64,000 nt of DNA from Frondihabitans peucedani (GTDB taxonomy: Bacteria > Actinomycetota > Actinomycetes > Actinomycetales > Microbacteriaceae), in NCBI RefSeq assembly GCF_039537585.1, contig NZ_BAABAU010000001.1, positions 992,001-1,056,000 on the forward strand, written 5' to 3'. Positions 19,310 through 28,603 of this stretch are shown in pieces (positions within the stretch are counted from its first letter, which is position 1; each line of letters begins with the position of its first letter). The position numbers and the translations under genes are program-made. The notes beneath the pieces are model-generated. The model had not been told where the DNA came from. It ran no database searches and worked only from the letters and a program-made list of their open reading frames with translations.

Positions 19310-20508
19310 CGACCACAGCCAATCGCCCCGACGTCCGGCAGCGCACGTCCGGCCGTCCGGCCGGGGGCGCCTCCCGGTCGAGGGCCGCCCTGATCGCCGC
19401 AGGCGTCGTCGTCGTGATCGTCTTCGCGATCCTGGCGATCGTGGGCATCACCGGCCGCGGAGGTCAGGCGCTCTCGGCGACGAGCACCGGGCCCGACGGC
19501 GCGGCCGCCCTGGTCAGCGTGCTGCGGCAGCACGGCATCGAGGTCGTCGAGGCGCCGACCCTCGCCGAGGCACGGTCGGCAGCGGCGGACGACCCCTCCT
19601 CAACCACCGTCCTCGCCTACGACCCGGGGCCCTACCTCACTCCGTCCCAGTGGAAGCGGCTGGCAGGATCGGCCTCGCGGACCGTCGTCGTTCAGCCCGA
19701 CGCGGGAGCCCTCGACGCGCTCGCCCCGGGCACCACGATCCGCGGCGACCTCGCCGGGACCCTCTCGCCCGGCTGCGACCTGCCCGCCCTGCGGAAGACC
19801 CGCGAGATCACAGGATCCGGCACCGGCTACACGACCACCGACTCGTCGGCCGTCCGCTGCCTGTCCGCCGGCACGTCCGCCAGCTACGGCCTCGTCCAGG
19901 TCAGCCGCGACGGCGGCGAGCACACGACGACCATCCTCGGCGCGTCCGGAGCACTCACCAACAGCTCCATCACCGACGACGACAACGCCGCGTTCGCGCT
20001 CACCCTGCTCGGACAGACCGACCGCCTCGTCTGGTACCTCCCGTCGGTCGACGACCTCCCGAATGGCTCCGGCTCGTTCGCCTCGCTGACGCCGGGCTGG
20101 GTGACGCCCTCGGTCGTGCTGCTCGCAGCGGCGGCCCTCGCTGCGGCGTTCTGGCGCGGTCGACGCCTCGGGCCGCTGGTCGTCGAGAACCTCCCCGTCG
20201 TCGTCCGCTCCACCGAGACGATGGAGGGCCGGGCCCGGCTCTACGAGCGCGGCGAGAACCGCCGACACGCCCTCGACCAGCTCCGCATCGGGACCCTCGG
20301 CCGCCTCGCCGCCCTCCTCGGGCTCGGACGGGCAGCCGGCGTCGACGAGGTCGTCCTCCGGACGGCCGACCTGATCGGTGCCGACCCCCGGCAGCTCCGC
20401 CACGTCCTCGTCGACGCCGACCCGCAGGACGACCGCCACCTCCTCGCCCTGAGCGACAGCCTCCGCGACCTCGAGGGCGCCGTCGCCCGCGCGGTCCGGC
20501 CGAGGTGA
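19306..20508 (+). CDS. DUF4350 domain protein
   Basis: 400 residues. The N-terminal membrane helix (about 27-48) is followed by the DUF4350 domain (STGPDGAAALVSVLRQHGIEVVEAPT, about 61-240), a second helix near 270, and a cytoplasmic C-terminal tail. It overlaps the DUF4129 stop by four bases (GTGA). In other actinobacteria the same set precedes MoxR. Its function is unknown. Confidence 0.85.
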   Translation: MTTTANRPDVRQRTSGRPAGGASRSRAALIAAGVVVVIVFAILAIVGITGRGGQALSATSTGPDGAAALVSVLRQHGIEVVEAPTLAEARSAAADDPSSTTVLAYDPGPYLTPSQWKRLAGSASRTVVVQPDAGALDALAPGTTIRGDLAGTLSPGCDLPALRKTREITGSGTGYTTTDSSAVRCLSAGTSASYGLVQVSRDGGEHTTTILGASGALTNSSITDDDNAAFALTLLGQTDRLVWYLPSVDDLPNGSGSFASLTPGWVTPSVVLLAAAALAAAFWRGRRLGPLVVENLPVVVRSTETMEGRARLYERGENRRHALDQLRIGTLGRLAALLGLGRAAGVDEVVLRTADLIGADPRQLRHVLVDADPQDDRHLLALSDSLRDLEGAVARAVRPR

Positions 20509-20553
20509 CGCCCATGACCCTCCCATCAGCAGCCCTCGTGAGAAAGAGCTCCC

Positions 20554-21507
20554 ATGACCAGTGACCTCCAGCTGTCGTTCTCCCGTGTCCGTGACGAGGT
20601 CGGCAAGGCCGTCGTCGGGCAGGAGGGCGCCCTCTCGGGCCTCATCGTCACCCTGCTCGCCGGCGGCCACGCGCTCCTCGAGGGGGTTCCCGGCGTCGCG
20701 AAGACGCTCCTCGTGCGCTCCCTGAGCCACGCGCTGAGCCTCGACACCTCCCGCGTGCAGTTCACCCCCGACCTCATGCCCGGCGACATCACCGGCTCGC
20801 TGGTGTATGACGCGAAAGCCGGCGAGTTCGAGTTCCGCGAGGGGCCCGTCTTCACGAACATCCTGCTGGCCGACGAGATCAACCGCACTCCCCCGAAGAC
20901 GCAGTCGGCGCTCCTCGAGGCGATGGAGGAGCGGCAGGTGTCGGTCGACGGCGTCTCCCGGCCGCTGCCGGAGCCGTTCCTGGTGGCCGCGACCATGAAC
21001 CCGATCGAGTACGAGGGCACGTACACGCTGCCCGAGGCGCAGCTCGACCGCTTCCTGATGAAGCTCACGCTCGACCTGCCGCCGCGCGACGCCGAGATCG
21101 AGGTGCTGCGGCGGCACGCCGAGGGCTTCTCGCCGCGCGACCTCCGCGCGGCCGGCGTGACCGCCGTCGTCGGCGCCGCCGAGATCGCCGAGGCGCAGGC
21201 GGCAGTCCGGCAGGTCGGCGTCAGCCCCGACGTCCTGGCCTACCTCGTCGACCTCGCCCGGGCCACCCGCGAGAGCCCCTCGGTCACCATCGGCGTCAGC
21301 CCGCGCGGCTCGACGGCGCTCCTCGCCGCCGCGAAGGCCTGGGCCTGGCTCACCGGCCACGACCGGATCACCCCCGACCACGTGCAGGCGATGGCGCTGC
21401 CCGTGCTGCGGCACCGGCTGCAGCTCCGCCCGGAGGCGGAGCTCGAGGGCGTCGACGCGGACGGCATCCTGCGGAGCGTCCTCCAGCAGGTCCGGGTCCC
21501 GATCTGA
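20554..21507 (+). CDS. MoxR-family AAA+ ATPase
   Basis: 317 residues. Walker A GVPGVAKT is at 44-51, Walker B LLADEINR at 104-111, and MEERQVSVDG and ATMNPIEYEGTYTLPEAQLDRF are the typical MoxR motifs. MoxR ATPases act as chaperones that insert cofactors or mature protein complexes, working with a DUF58 and often a von Willebrand factor A protein. The next gene is DUF58, 2 bases away. Confidence 0.95.
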   Translation: MTSDLQLSFSRVRDEVGKAVVGQEGALSGLIVTLLAGGHALLEGVPGVAKTLLVRSLSHALSLDTSRVQFTPDLMPGDITGSLVYDAKAGEFEFREGPVFTNILLADEINRTPPKTQSALLEAMEERQVSVDGVSRPLPEPFLVAATMNPIEYEGTYTLPEAQLDRFLMKLTLDLPPRDAEIEVLRRHAEGFSPRDLRAAGVTAVVGAAEIAEAQAAVRQVGVSPDVLAYLVDLARATRESPSVTIGVSPRGSTALLAAAKAWAWLTGHDRITPDHVQAMALPVLRHRLQLRPEAELEGVDADGILRSVLQQVRVPI

Positions 21508-21509
21508 TC

Positions 21510-22808
21510 ATGGTCGTCACCGGGTGGTTCGTGCTCCTCGTCGCCGTCGGCGTCGTGCCGGTCGTTCTGACCTCCGATCCGCTGGTGCTCGTCGGCTGGC
21601 TGCTGCTCTCGGCGATCCTGCTCGTCGTCGACACGCTCCTCGCCGCGTCGCCGCGCGCCGTCCGCCTCTCGCGGGAGCTCCCCGGCGCGATCCGACTCGG
21701 GGAGAGCGCGGACTCGGAGCTGACGGTCTTCAACGAGGGCAGGCGCAGGATGCGCGGGGTCGCCCGCGACGCCTGGCAGCCCTCCGCGGGCGCCTCGCCC
21801 CGCCGCTTCCGCCTGTCGATCGAGCCCGGTCGGCAGCTGGTCGCCCGCACCGTCCTCACGCCCTTCCGGCGCGGAGAGCGGAGCGCCTCGGCCGTCACCC
21901 TCCGGACCGTCGGCCCTCTGCACCTGGGCGGTCGACAGGCCACGCACCCGCTGCCCGGCGCGGTGCGGGTGCTCCCGCGGTTCTCGTCGCGGAAGCACCT
22001 CCCCTCGCGGCTCGCCCGCCTGCGCGAGCTCGACGGCCGGACGAGCGTCATGATCCGCGGCCAGGGCACCGAGTTCGACTCGCTCCGGGAGTACGTCCGC
22101 GGCGACGACGTGCGCTCGATCGACTGGCGGGCGACCGCCAGACGGTCCGACCTCATGGTCCGCACCTGGCGTCCCGAGCGCGACCGACGGGTCGTGGTCG
22201 TCGTCGACTCCGGCCGCACCTCCGCCGCGCGCATCGGCGACGAGCCGCGCCTCGACACCGCCTTCGAGTCGGCGCTCCTGCTCGGAGCACTCGCCTCCCG
22301 GGCCGGCGACCGCGTCGATCTCGCCGTCGTCGACCGGCGGGTGCGGGCCCGGGTGCAGGGCGCCGTCGGAGCCGCACTCCTGTCGTCGATGGTCGACACG
22401 ATGGCGCCCATCGACCCCGAGCTGGTCGAGACCGACTGGAGTCTCGTGCCCGGCCTCGTCCGCTCCATCACGACGCAGCGGTCGCTCGTGGTCCTGGCCA
22501 CCACGCTCGACGCGCCCGGCGCAGCCCGCGGGCTCCTCGCCGCGCTGCCGCAGCTGACCTCGCGGCACCTCGTCGTGGTCGCGAGCGTCGTCGATCCTGC
22601 GATCGCCCTCACCGCGTCGCCCGACGCCCGCTCGTCGCGCGAAGAGGTCTACCGCGCGGCCAGCGCCGAGCGGGCACTCCTCGACATCGCCCGGGTGTCG
22701 GCCGCCCTGCGGCAGCTGGGGGTCGAGGTCGTCACCGGATCGCCGGCCGACCTGCCGCCGGCCCTCGCCGACCGGTACCTCGCGCTGAAGGCGGCGGGGC
22801 GGCTGTAG
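21510..22808 (+). CDS. DUF58 domain protein
   Basis: 432 residues. Two N-terminal hydrophobic helices (about 5-20 and 27-46) precede the DUF58 signature YVRGDDVRSIDWRATARRSDLMVRTW (about 184-209) and a von Willebrand factor A-like domain (RRVVVVVDSGRTS onward). It partners the MoxR ATPase. The ATG start lies 2 bases after the moxR stop, so the two are translationally linked. Confidence 0.92.
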   Translation: MVVTGWFVLLVAVGVVPVVLTSDPLVLVGWLLLSAILLVVDTLLAASPRAVRLSRELPGAIRLGESADSELTVFNEGRRRMRGVARDAWQPSAGASPRRFRLSIEPGRQLVARTVLTPFRRGERSASAVTLRTVGPLHLGGRQATHPLPGAVRVLPRFSSRKHLPSRLARLRELDGRTSVMIRGQGTEFDSLREYVRGDDVRSIDWRATARRSDLMVRTWRPERDRRVVVVVDSGRTSAARIGDEPRLDTAFESALLLGALASRAGDRVDLAVVDRRVRARVQGAVGAALLSSMVDTMAPIDPELVETDWSLVPGLVRSITTQRSLVVLATTLDAPGAARGLLAALPQLTSRHLVVVASVVDPAIALTASPDARSSREEVYRAASAERALLDIARVSAALRQLGVEVVTGSPADLPPALADRYLALKAAGRL

Positions 22809-22865
22809 CGGCTGCGGGCTGGTCCGGCTTGCGGCGCTGGCGCGGAACGCCTGGCCTCAGCCGGA

Positions 22866-23861
22866 TCAGCCGGAGACGAGCTGCCGGGCCCCCGCCTCGA
22901 ACTCGTCGAGGTCGCCGGTCTGCCCGGCTCGATGCGCCCGGCCGCCGACCACCCACTGGTACACGACGAACGCGGCCAGGGCGACCGTGCCGATCCCGAT
23001 CTTGACGGCCCACGGCCACGGCTGGCGGGTGACGAACCCCTCGATGACGCCCGAGACGAGCAGCGAGATCAGCGTGCCGATGGCAATGCTGATGAGCGCT
23101 CGGCCGTCTTCCGCGAGAGCCTGGCCGCGGGTGCGGGCGCCGGGCGCGATCCACGCCCAGAAGATCATGAGCCCCGCCGCCATCGCGACGAAGAGGCTGT
23201 ACAGCTCCAGCTGGCCGTGCGGGGCGATGTACAGGAAGAAGTACTTCAAGCGCCCCTCGTCCGTCAGCACCCCGGCGCTCAGCCCGACGTTCTGCGCGTT
23301 CTGCAGCAGCAGGTACGGCACGTACAGCCCCGTGATTCCGAACGCGATGCTCTGCGCCGCGATGAAGGCGTTGTTGGTCCACACCTGGCCGGTGAACGAC
23401 GACGGCGGGTTGTCGGAGTAGTAGTCGACGAAGTCGCGCGTCGCGAACTGCTTTCGGAACTCGGCACTGCCGAAGTTCGCCAGGACCGCAGGATTCGAGG
23501 CGGCCCAGACCGCGAACAGCGTCGCCACGACGATCGTCACGGCCGCGACTGCCAGGGTCACCCAGCGCACGCGGTACAGCGCCGCCGGCAGCTGCACGGC
23601 GAAGAAGGCGGGGATCTGCGCCGCCACGTTGCGACCCGCGCCCGTGAAGCGGAGCCGAGCCCTCGAGAGCGACAGCGACAGGCGCTCGCCGGTCGCGGTC
23701 GATCCTGCGCTCGACTTGATCGTCGACAGCTGCGCCGCCCCCGACTGGTACAGCTCGATCAGCCGGTCGGCCTCCGTGCCGGAGAAGCGGCGGCGCTTCG
23801 ACAGCGCGTCGAGCTCGGCCCAGTCGGACGAGTGCTGCTTCGTGTAGGCGTCGAGGTCCAT
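22866..23861 (-). CDS. stage II sporulation protein M family membrane protein
   Basis: 331 residues. A soluble N-terminal helix bundle (about 1-100; MDLDAYTKQHSSDWAELDALSKRRR) is followed by about six transmembrane helices. The segment PYLLLQNAQNVGLSAGVLTDEG and APHGQLELYSLFVAMAAGL is characteristic of SpoIIM-like proteins found next to MoxR/RDD genes. It is transcribed opposite to the MoxR operon and its start is only 17 bases from the RDD start. Its function outside sporulation is unknown. Confidence 0.9.
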   Translation of the reverse strand: MDLDAYTKQHSSDWAELDALSKRRRFSGTEADRLIELYQSGAAQLSTIKSSAGSTATGERLSLSLSRARLRFTGAGRNVAAQIPAFFAVQLPAALYRVRWVTLAVAAVTIVVATLFAVWAASNPAVLANFGSAEFRKQFATRDFVDYYSDNPPSSFTGQVWTNNAFIAAQSIAFGITGLYVPYLLLQNAQNVGLSAGVLTDEGRLKYFFLYIAPHGQLELYSLFVAMAAGLMIFWAWIAPGARTRGQALAEDGRALISIAIGTLISLLVSGVIEGFVTRQPWPWAVKIGIGTVALAAFVVYQWVVGGRAHRAGQTGDLDEFEAGARQLVSG

Positions 23862-23878
23862 TCTGCTTAGATACTGTC
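23862..23878. promoter_or_regulatory. 17-bp divergent start region
   Basis: The ATG codons of the SpoIIM-like gene (-) and the RDD gene (+) are separated by only 17 bases. The element TAGATA (23868-23873), read TATCTA on the other strand, lies 5 and 6 bases from the two starts, so one symmetric -10 could serve two leaderless transcripts. The last base departs from TANNNT in both directions. Confidence 0.45.
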
Positions 23879-24748
23879 ATGCCAGGCCACCGCGCGCGTC
23901 CTCCGGCTCCGCCCGCGTTCGACACGTTCGACGCGGACGACGACGAGCTCGTCACCGGCGAGGCGGTGGGGCTCGACCTCCGGCCCGCGAGCTTCGTCCC
24001 GCGGCTCGCCGGCGTCGCAATCGACTACGCGACCTACGTCGCGGTGCTGGTCGGCCTGCTCCTCCTGCTCTCGCTCGCCGCCCAGCGCGACCTCGTCGAC
24101 CGGTCGACCGGCGCCGCCCTCTCGGTCGCCATCGTCGTCTTCAGCCTCGTCGTGATCCCGACCGCCGTCGAGACGGTGACGCAGGGCCGCTCCCTCGGGA
24201 AGCTCGCCGTCGGGGCCCGCGTGGTGCGGCTCGACGGCGGCGCCATCACGTTCCGACACGCGTTCACCCGAGCGCTGGTCGGGCTGCTCGAGATCGTCGC
24301 CACGACCGGCGGTGTCGCCGTGCTCGTCGGGCTCCTCAACAGCCGCTCGCGCCGGCTCGGCGACCTCCTCGCCGGCACCTACGCCCTGAACGAGCGCCCG
24401 CCCAAGGAGGGCCGCGTCGTCTACGAGGTGCCCGAGGCCCTCCGCGGCTGGGCGCGGACGGCCGACGTCGCCCGGCTGCCCGACTCGCTCGCGCGGCGGC
24501 TGTCGTCGTTCCTGCAGCAGGCTCCGCGGATGGTGCCGGCCAGCAGGATGCGCGTCGCGGCCGGCCTCGCAGCCGAGGCCACGCGGTTCGTGTCGCCCCT
24601 GCCCGCCACCGACCCGGAGACCTTCGTGGTCGCGGTATCGGCCCTCCGTCGCGACCGCGAGTCTCGGGCCCTCGCCGGTGAGGCGGCCGTCCTGGCTCGC
24701 CTGGCGCCTGCGCTCGAGGGGCTGCCGGCTGGGTTCCCGCGGCGGTAG
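23879..24748 (+). CDS. RDD family membrane protein
   Basis: 289 residues. The RDD domain (about 40-165) has RPASFVPRLAGVAIDYATY, two or three transmembrane helices, and TQGRSLGKLAVGARVVRLDGG and RRLGDLLAGTYALN. A cytoplasmic C-terminal extension of about 115 residues follows. RDD proteins accompany MoxR/DUF58/SpoIIM sets; some act in ion homeostasis. The start is nearly leaderless and faces the SpoIIM-like gene. Confidence 0.92.
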   Translation: MPGHRARPPAPPAFDTFDADDDELVTGEAVGLDLRPASFVPRLAGVAIDYATYVAVLVGLLLLLSLAAQRDLVDRSTGAALSVAIVVFSLVVIPTAVETVTQGRSLGKLAVGARVVRLDGGAITFRHAFTRALVGLLEIVATTGGVAVLVGLLNSRSRRLGDLLAGTYALNERPPKEGRVVYEVPEALRGWARTADVARLPDSLARRLSSFLQQAPRMVPASRMRVAAGLAAEATRFVSPLPATDPETFVVAVSALRRDRESRALAGEAAVLARLAPALEGLPAGFPRR

Positions 24749-24857
24749 TGCCGTGCGGCGTCGGCGCCGCAGGTCGGCAGCAGCACGCCGCCGCGGCGCG
24801 GCGCCGCTGCCGGCCCGACCCGCCGCGCCCGCGGCGCCCGCACCGCGGTGAAACGCA

Positions 24858-24917
24858 GCACCCCCGACCCGCCGCCGCACCCCGTCGCGCGGGGGTGCGA
24901 GAGCCGGACGGGGGTGC
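24858..24917. terminator. inverted repeats between convergent rdd and sahH
   Basis: GCACCCCCG at 24858-24866 can pair with CGGGGGTGC at either 24890-24898 or 24909-24917. The 200-base GC-rich spacer 24749-24948 holds no other recognisable feature. Confidence 0.5.
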
Positions 24918-24948
24918 GAGGCCGCGTGCCGAGGGGCGGGAGCCGGGG

Positions 24949-26427
24949 CTAGTAGCGGTAGTGCCCGAGCTTGTAGGGGCCCTCGACCGGGACGCCGATG
25001 TAGGCGGCCTGCTCCGGGGTGAGCTCGGTGAGCTCGACCCCGAGCGCGTCGAGGTGGAGCCGCGCGACCTTCTCGTCGAGGTGCTTCGGCAGCACGTAGA
25101 CGTCGGTCGGATACTCCGTCTGCTTCGTGTAGAGCTCGATCTGCGCGAGCACCTGGTTGGTGAACGAGTTGCTCATCACGAACGAGGGGTGGCCGGTGGC
25201 GTTGCCGAGGTTCATCAGGCGACCCTCCGACAGGACCAGGATGCTGCGGCCGGTCGGGAGACGCCACTCGTGCACCTGCGGCTTGATCTCGATGCGCTCG
25301 GCGCCCTCGAGCGACTCGAGGCCGGCCATGTCGATCTCGTTGTCGAAGTGGCCGACGTTCGCCACGATCGCGAGGTGCTTGAGCGAGGTGAGATCGTCGA
25401 CCGTGACGACGTTCAGGTTGCCGGTGCCCGTGACCAGGATGTCGACCTGGCCGATGACGCTCTGGAGCCTGGCCACCTGGAAGCCGTCCATCGCCGCCTG
25501 GAGGGCGTTGATGGGGTCGACCTCGCTGACGATCACGCGCGCGCCCTGGCCGCGGAGCGCCTCGGCTGCACCCTTGCCGACGTCGCCGTAGCCGGCCACG
25601 AAGCAGACCTTGCCGCCGATCAGGACGTCGGTCGCGCGGTTGAGACCGTCGGGCAGCGAGTGGCGGATGCCGTACTTGTTGTCGAACTTCGACTTCGTGA
25701 CGGAGTCGTTGACGTTGATCGCCGGGAAGAGCAGCGCGTTGTCGCGAGCGAGCTCGTAGAGGCGGTGGACGCCGGTCGTGGTCTCCTCGGTCACGCCGAG
25801 GATGTCGTCGCCGATCCTCGTGTAGCGGTCGCTCGACTCGGCGAGCGAGGCCCGCAGCAGGTCGAGGACGACGCGGTACTCGGCGGAGTCGCCCGGCTGA
25901 GCGTCGGGAACAGCGCCGGCTGCCTCGAACTCGCGGCCCTTGTGGACGAGCATCGTCGCGTCGCCGCCGTCGTCGAGGATCATGTTCGGGCCGGTGTAGT
26001 CGGAGCCCTCGGCGCGGGCCTCGGCGCTCCAGTCGAAGATCTGGGCGGCGGCCCACCAGTACTCCTCGAGGGTCTCGCCCTTCCAGGCGAACACCGGCAC
26101 GCCCGCGGGCTCCGCGACGGTGCCCTCGGGCCCGACGACGACGGCTGCGGCAGCCTCGTCCTGGGTGGAGAAGATGTTGCAGCTCGCCCAGCGGACCTGC
26201 GCGCCGAGCGCGGTGAGGGTCTCGATCAGGACGGCGGTCTGCACGGTCATGTGCAGGGATCCTGCGATTCGGGCGCCTGCCAGCGGCTTCGAGTCGCCGA
26301 ACTCCTCGCGGAGGGCCATGAGGCCCGGCATCTCGTTCTCAGCCAGCCGCAACTGGTGACGGCCCGACTCGGCGAGGGCGAGGTCGCGGACCTTGAAGGT
26401 GGTGGCTGCTGCAGTGGCGAGTGACAT
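24949..26427 (-). CDS. sahH: adenosylhomocysteinase
   Basis: 492 residues. It hydrolyses S-adenosylhomocysteine to adenosine and homocysteine in the methyl cycle. Conserved stretches are [21 protein letters not shown] (about 51-71), CNIFSTQD, the NAD loop [15 protein letters not shown], and the C-terminus [11 protein letters not shown] that reaches into the neighbouring subunit. The length fits the actinobacterial form with its inserted segment. The ATG at 26427 has no clear ribosome-binding site; GAGAAT six bases upstream may be a -10 of a leaderless transcript. The gene holds the same position as Rv3248c. Confidence 0.97.
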   Translation of the reverse strand: MSLATAAATTFKVRDLALAESGRHQLRLAENEMPGLMALREEFGDSKPLAGARIAGSLHMTVQTAVLIETLTALGAQVRWASCNIFSTQDEAAAAVVVGPEGTVAEPAGVPVFAWKGETLEEYWWAAAQIFDWSAEARAEGSDYTGPNMILDDGGDATMLVHKGREFEAAGAVPDAQPGDSAEYRVVLDLLRASLAESSDRYTRIGDDILGVTEETTTGVHRLYELARDNALLFPAINVNDSVTKSKFDNKYGIRHSLPDGLNRATDVLIGGKVCFVAGYGDVGKGAAEALRGQGARVIVSEVDPINALQAAMDGFQVARLQSVIGQVDILVTGTGNLNVVTVDDLTSLKHLAIVANVGHFDNEIDMAGLESLEGAERIEIKPQVHEWRLPTGRSILVLSEGRLMNLGNATGHPSFVMSNSFTNQVLAQIELYTKQTEYPTDVYVLPKHLDEKVARLHLDALGVELTELTPEQAAYIGVPVEGPYKLGHYRY

Positions 26428-26444
26428 GCGACCATTCTCGCACT

Positions 26445-26470
26445 CGCTCCCGTGCGGACCCTCGGGAGCG
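26445..26470 (-). promoter_or_regulatory. hairpin between csoR and sahH
   Basis: CGCTCCCG / CGGGAGCG is an 8-bp perfect stem with a 10-base loop. It lies 18 bases upstream of sahH and 68 bases past the csoR stop, and could end csoR transcription or structure the sahH upstream region. It does not resemble the SAH riboswitch consensus. Confidence 0.4.
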
Positions 26471-26537
26471 CGCGAAACCGGCGTCGACGAGAGAGCGAGC
26501 CGCGAGCCGCACGGGGCGGACCAGCAGGCGCAGGACG

Positions 26538-26849
26538 TCAGGATCGGACGAGGCGCGCGATCGCCGCGGAGGCCTCGCGGATCTTCGCGTCGGCGACGTC
26601 GCCGCCCTCCCGGGCGGCCTCGGCCACGCAGTGCGCCAGGTGGTCGTCGAGGAGCTGCAGCGCGACGGTCTCGAGCGCCTTGGTCGCGGCCGACACCTGC
26701 GTCAGGACGTCGATGCAGTAGGTGTCGTCCTCCACCATCCGCTGGATGCCGCGCACCTGACCCTCGGCGCGCTTCAGCCGCTTGACGATCTCGGACTTGT
26801 CGCCGGCGTAGCCGACGTGGCCCCCCGCATCCTGCGTTCCGTGCTCCAT
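26538..26849 (-). CDS. csoR: CsoR-type copper-sensing repressor
   Basis: 103 residues, all-helical. The Cu(I) ligands C45, H70 and C74 have the same spacing (25 and 4) as C36-H61-C65 of M. tuberculosis CsoR; the sequence includes [19 protein letters not shown] and [11 protein letters not shown]. The ATG at 26849 was chosen because the family starts near here; the longer frame has no family support. A CsoR-like operator overlaps its own -10. No copper pump or chaperone gene lies nearby, so it regulates itself and unlinked targets. Confidence 0.93.
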   Translation of the reverse strand: MEHGTQDAGGHVGYAGDKSEIVKRLKRAEGQVRGIQRMVEDDTYCIDVLTQVSAATKALETVALQLLDDHLAHCVAEAAREGGDVADAKIREASAAIARLVRS

Positions 26850-26860
26850 GCCATCACACG

Positions 26861-26877
26861 ATACCCCCCAGGGGTAC
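26861..26877. promoter_or_regulatory. CsoR operator candidate
   Basis: TACCCC-CCA-GGGGTA (26862-26876) is a perfect inverted repeat in a C/G tract, the usual look of CsoR sites. On the minus strand its end overlaps TATCGT, a likely -10 eight bases before the csoR ATG, so copper-free CsoR would block its own promoter. Confidence 0.65.
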
Positions 26878-26905
26878 CGCCCAGCCGAGCGAGCCCCGCG
26901 AGCCC

Positions 26906-28327
26906 CTAGCCGCGGATCAGCCCCAGCACCGCGTCGCGCACGCGCTCCATGCCGGCGGGCGTCGCCGCCTCGGCGTTCAGGCGCAGCAGCGGCTCCGTGT
27001 TCGAGGGGCGGACGTTGAACCACCAGAACTCGCCGTCGTCGAACGTGCCCGTTACGGTGAGGCCGTCGAGCTCGTCGAACTCGCCGACGCCGGTGTAGGC
27101 GTCGACGATGCGGGAGTAGGCGGCGGGGACGTCGTCGACGGTCGAGTTGATCTCGCCGGAGGCGGCGTACGGCGTGTAGCGGTCGGTCAGGATCGACAGT
27201 GGATCGGGCCCGGAGCCGAACTCGGCCAGCACGTGCAGCGCGGCCAGCATGCCGTTGTCAGCGCCCCAGAAGTCGCGGAAGTAGTAGTGCGCCGAGTGCT
27301 CGCCGCCGAAGATGGCACCGGTGGCCTTCATCTCGTCTTTGATCAGCGAGTGGCCGACCCGGGTGCGGACCGGGGTCGCACCGGCCTGCGCGATGGCCTC
27401 GGGCACGGCGCGCGAGGTGATGAGGTTGTGGATGACGTTGATGTGCTCGTCGGGCGAGGCGGCGCGGACCCGGGCGATCTCGCGGACGGCCACGATCGCG
27501 GCCACGGCGGACGGCGTGACGGCGTCGCCCTTCTCGTCGACGACGAAGCAGCGGTCGGCGTCGCCGTCGAACGCGAGGCCCAGGTCGGCGCCGTGCTCGA
27601 CGACGGCCTTCTGCAGGTCGACGAGGTTCGCGGGCTCGAGGGGGTTGGCCTCGTGGTTCGGGAAGGTGCCGTCGAGCTCGAAGTAGAGCGGGATGATCTC
27701 GATGGGCAGCTCGGGCAGCCCGGCGGCGGTGCCGAGGACGGCGGGGACCGTCAGGCCGCCCATGCCGTTGCCCGCGTCGACGACGATCCGGATCGGGCGG
27801 ATCGACGAGAGGTCGACGAGCTGGCGGAGGTACGCGGCGTAGGAGGGCAGCGCGTCGAACGGGGTGACCTCGCCGGTCGCGTCGACCGACGGGATGCCCT
27901 CGGCGAGGAACGCCGCGGCGCGGTCGCGGATGGCCGACAGCCCGGTGTCGAGGCTGATGCCCTGGGCGCCGGCGCGCGAGAACTTGATGCCGTTGTAGGT
28001 CGCCGGGTTGTGGCTCGCCGTGAACATGGCGGCAGGGGCGTTGCGGGATCCTGACGCGAAGTAGGTCTCGTCGGTCGAGCACAGCCCGAGCAGCGTCACG
28101 TTCGTGCCGCGAGCGGTGGCTCCGCGCGAGAACGCTGCCGCGAACTCGGGCGAGGAGTCGCGCATGTCGTGGCCGACGACGATCTCGTCGGCGGACGAGC
28201 CGATCTCGTCGGCGAACGCGGCTCCGAAGGCCTCGACGACGTCGGGGGTGAGCTGGGAGCCGACCAGGCCGCGGACGTCGTAGGTCTTGACGAAGGCGGT
28301 GAGGTCTACGGGCGAATCAGAAGTCAT
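26906..28327 (-). CDS. manB: phosphomannomutase/phosphoglucomutase
   Basis: 473 residues. The enzyme interconverts hexose 6- and 1-phosphates, feeding GDP-mannose. The active-site serine S105 lies in MFTASHNP (101-108), the metal loop is DGDADRC near 250, and the phosphate-binding C-terminal motif is VRPSNTEPLLRLNAE. The start overlaps the end of DUF3499 by 11 bases. The DUF3499-manB pair matches Rv3258c-Rv3257c. Supplies mannose for the glycan island to the right (inference). Confidence 0.95.
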   Translation of the reverse strand: MTSDSPVDLTAFVKTYDVRGLVGSQLTPDVVEAFGAAFADEIGSSADEIVVGHDMRDSSPEFAAAFSRGATARGTNVTLLGLCSTDETYFASGSRNAPAAMFTASHNPATYNGIKFSRAGAQGISLDTGLSAIRDRAAAFLAEGIPSVDATGEVTPFDALPSYAAYLRQLVDLSSIRPIRIVVDAGNGMGGLTVPAVLGTAAGLPELPIEIIPLYFELDGTFPNHEANPLEPANLVDLQKAVVEHGADLGLAFDGDADRCFVVDEKGDAVTPSAVAAIVAVREIARVRAASPDEHINVIHNLITSRAVPEAIAQAGATPVRTRVGHSLIKDEMKATGAIFGGEHSAHYYFRDFWGADNGMLAALHVLAEFGSGPDPLSILTDRYTPYAASGEINSTVDDVPAAYSRIVDAYTGVGEFDELDGLTVTGTFDDGEFWWFNVRPSNTEPLLRLNAEAATPAGMERVRDAVLGLIRG

Positions 28328-28529
28328 TCCCCAAAACTACATGCCGGACGACCTGCCACCCCTGCGGAGCGGACAGTCTCTCGGCGTGCCGCTCGCAGAG
28401 GTCGTAGCCGTGGGGCTCCGAGGCGAGGGCGAGCGGACCCACGACGGCCATCGAGTCGGCGTAGTCGTAGGTGAGGGTCGCCACGGCGTCGGCGTGGCAC
28501 GTGACTTTGCTGCAGGGTCGACCGTTCAT
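28317..28529 (-). CDS. DUF3499 protein, possible zinc-binding
   Basis: 70 residues. C6, C11, C45 and H48 (PCSKVTC and LCERH) are spaced like zinc ligands. DUF3499 is a short actinobacterial family of unknown role, found just upstream of manB. It overlaps the manB start by 11 bases. TAGGCT lies eight bases before the ATG. Confidence 0.88.
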   Translation of the reverse strand: MNGRPCSKVTCHADAVATLTYDYADSMAVVGPLALASEPHGYDLCERHAERLSAPQGWQVVRHVVLGNDF

Positions 28530-28555
28530 CTGCCGGAAGCCTAACCCCGGAGGGC

Positions 28556-28567
28556 GCAGGATCCTGC
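28556..28567. other. GCAGGATCCTGC, palindromic double of the repeated word
   Basis: A 12-base perfect palindrome in the 74-base divergent gap between DUF3499 and the metallopeptidase-like gene. It is one of two such doubles in the window. Confidence 0.8.
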
Positions 28568-28591
28568 GAGGCGCAGCCGACGACGGACGAC

Positions 28592-28597
28592 TACGAT
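28592..28597 (+). promoter_or_regulatory. -10 element of the metallopeptidase-like gene
   Basis: TACGAT (TANNNT) is six bases before the ATG at 28604 and no ribosome-binding site is visible, so the mRNA is probably leaderless. The 12-bp palindrome GCAGGATCCTGC (28556-28567) is 24 bases further upstream. Confidence 0.5.
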
Positions 28598-28603
28598 TGG
28601 CGG

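Noticed and set aside
24749-24948. A hidden small gene in the GC-rich spacer
   Set aside because: No frame with a start, ribosome-binding site and plausible codon pattern; only inverted repeats are seen.
26428-26537. SAH riboswitch before sahH
   Set aside because: The sequence has one simple hairpin and no match to the SAH riboswitch core that I can recognise.
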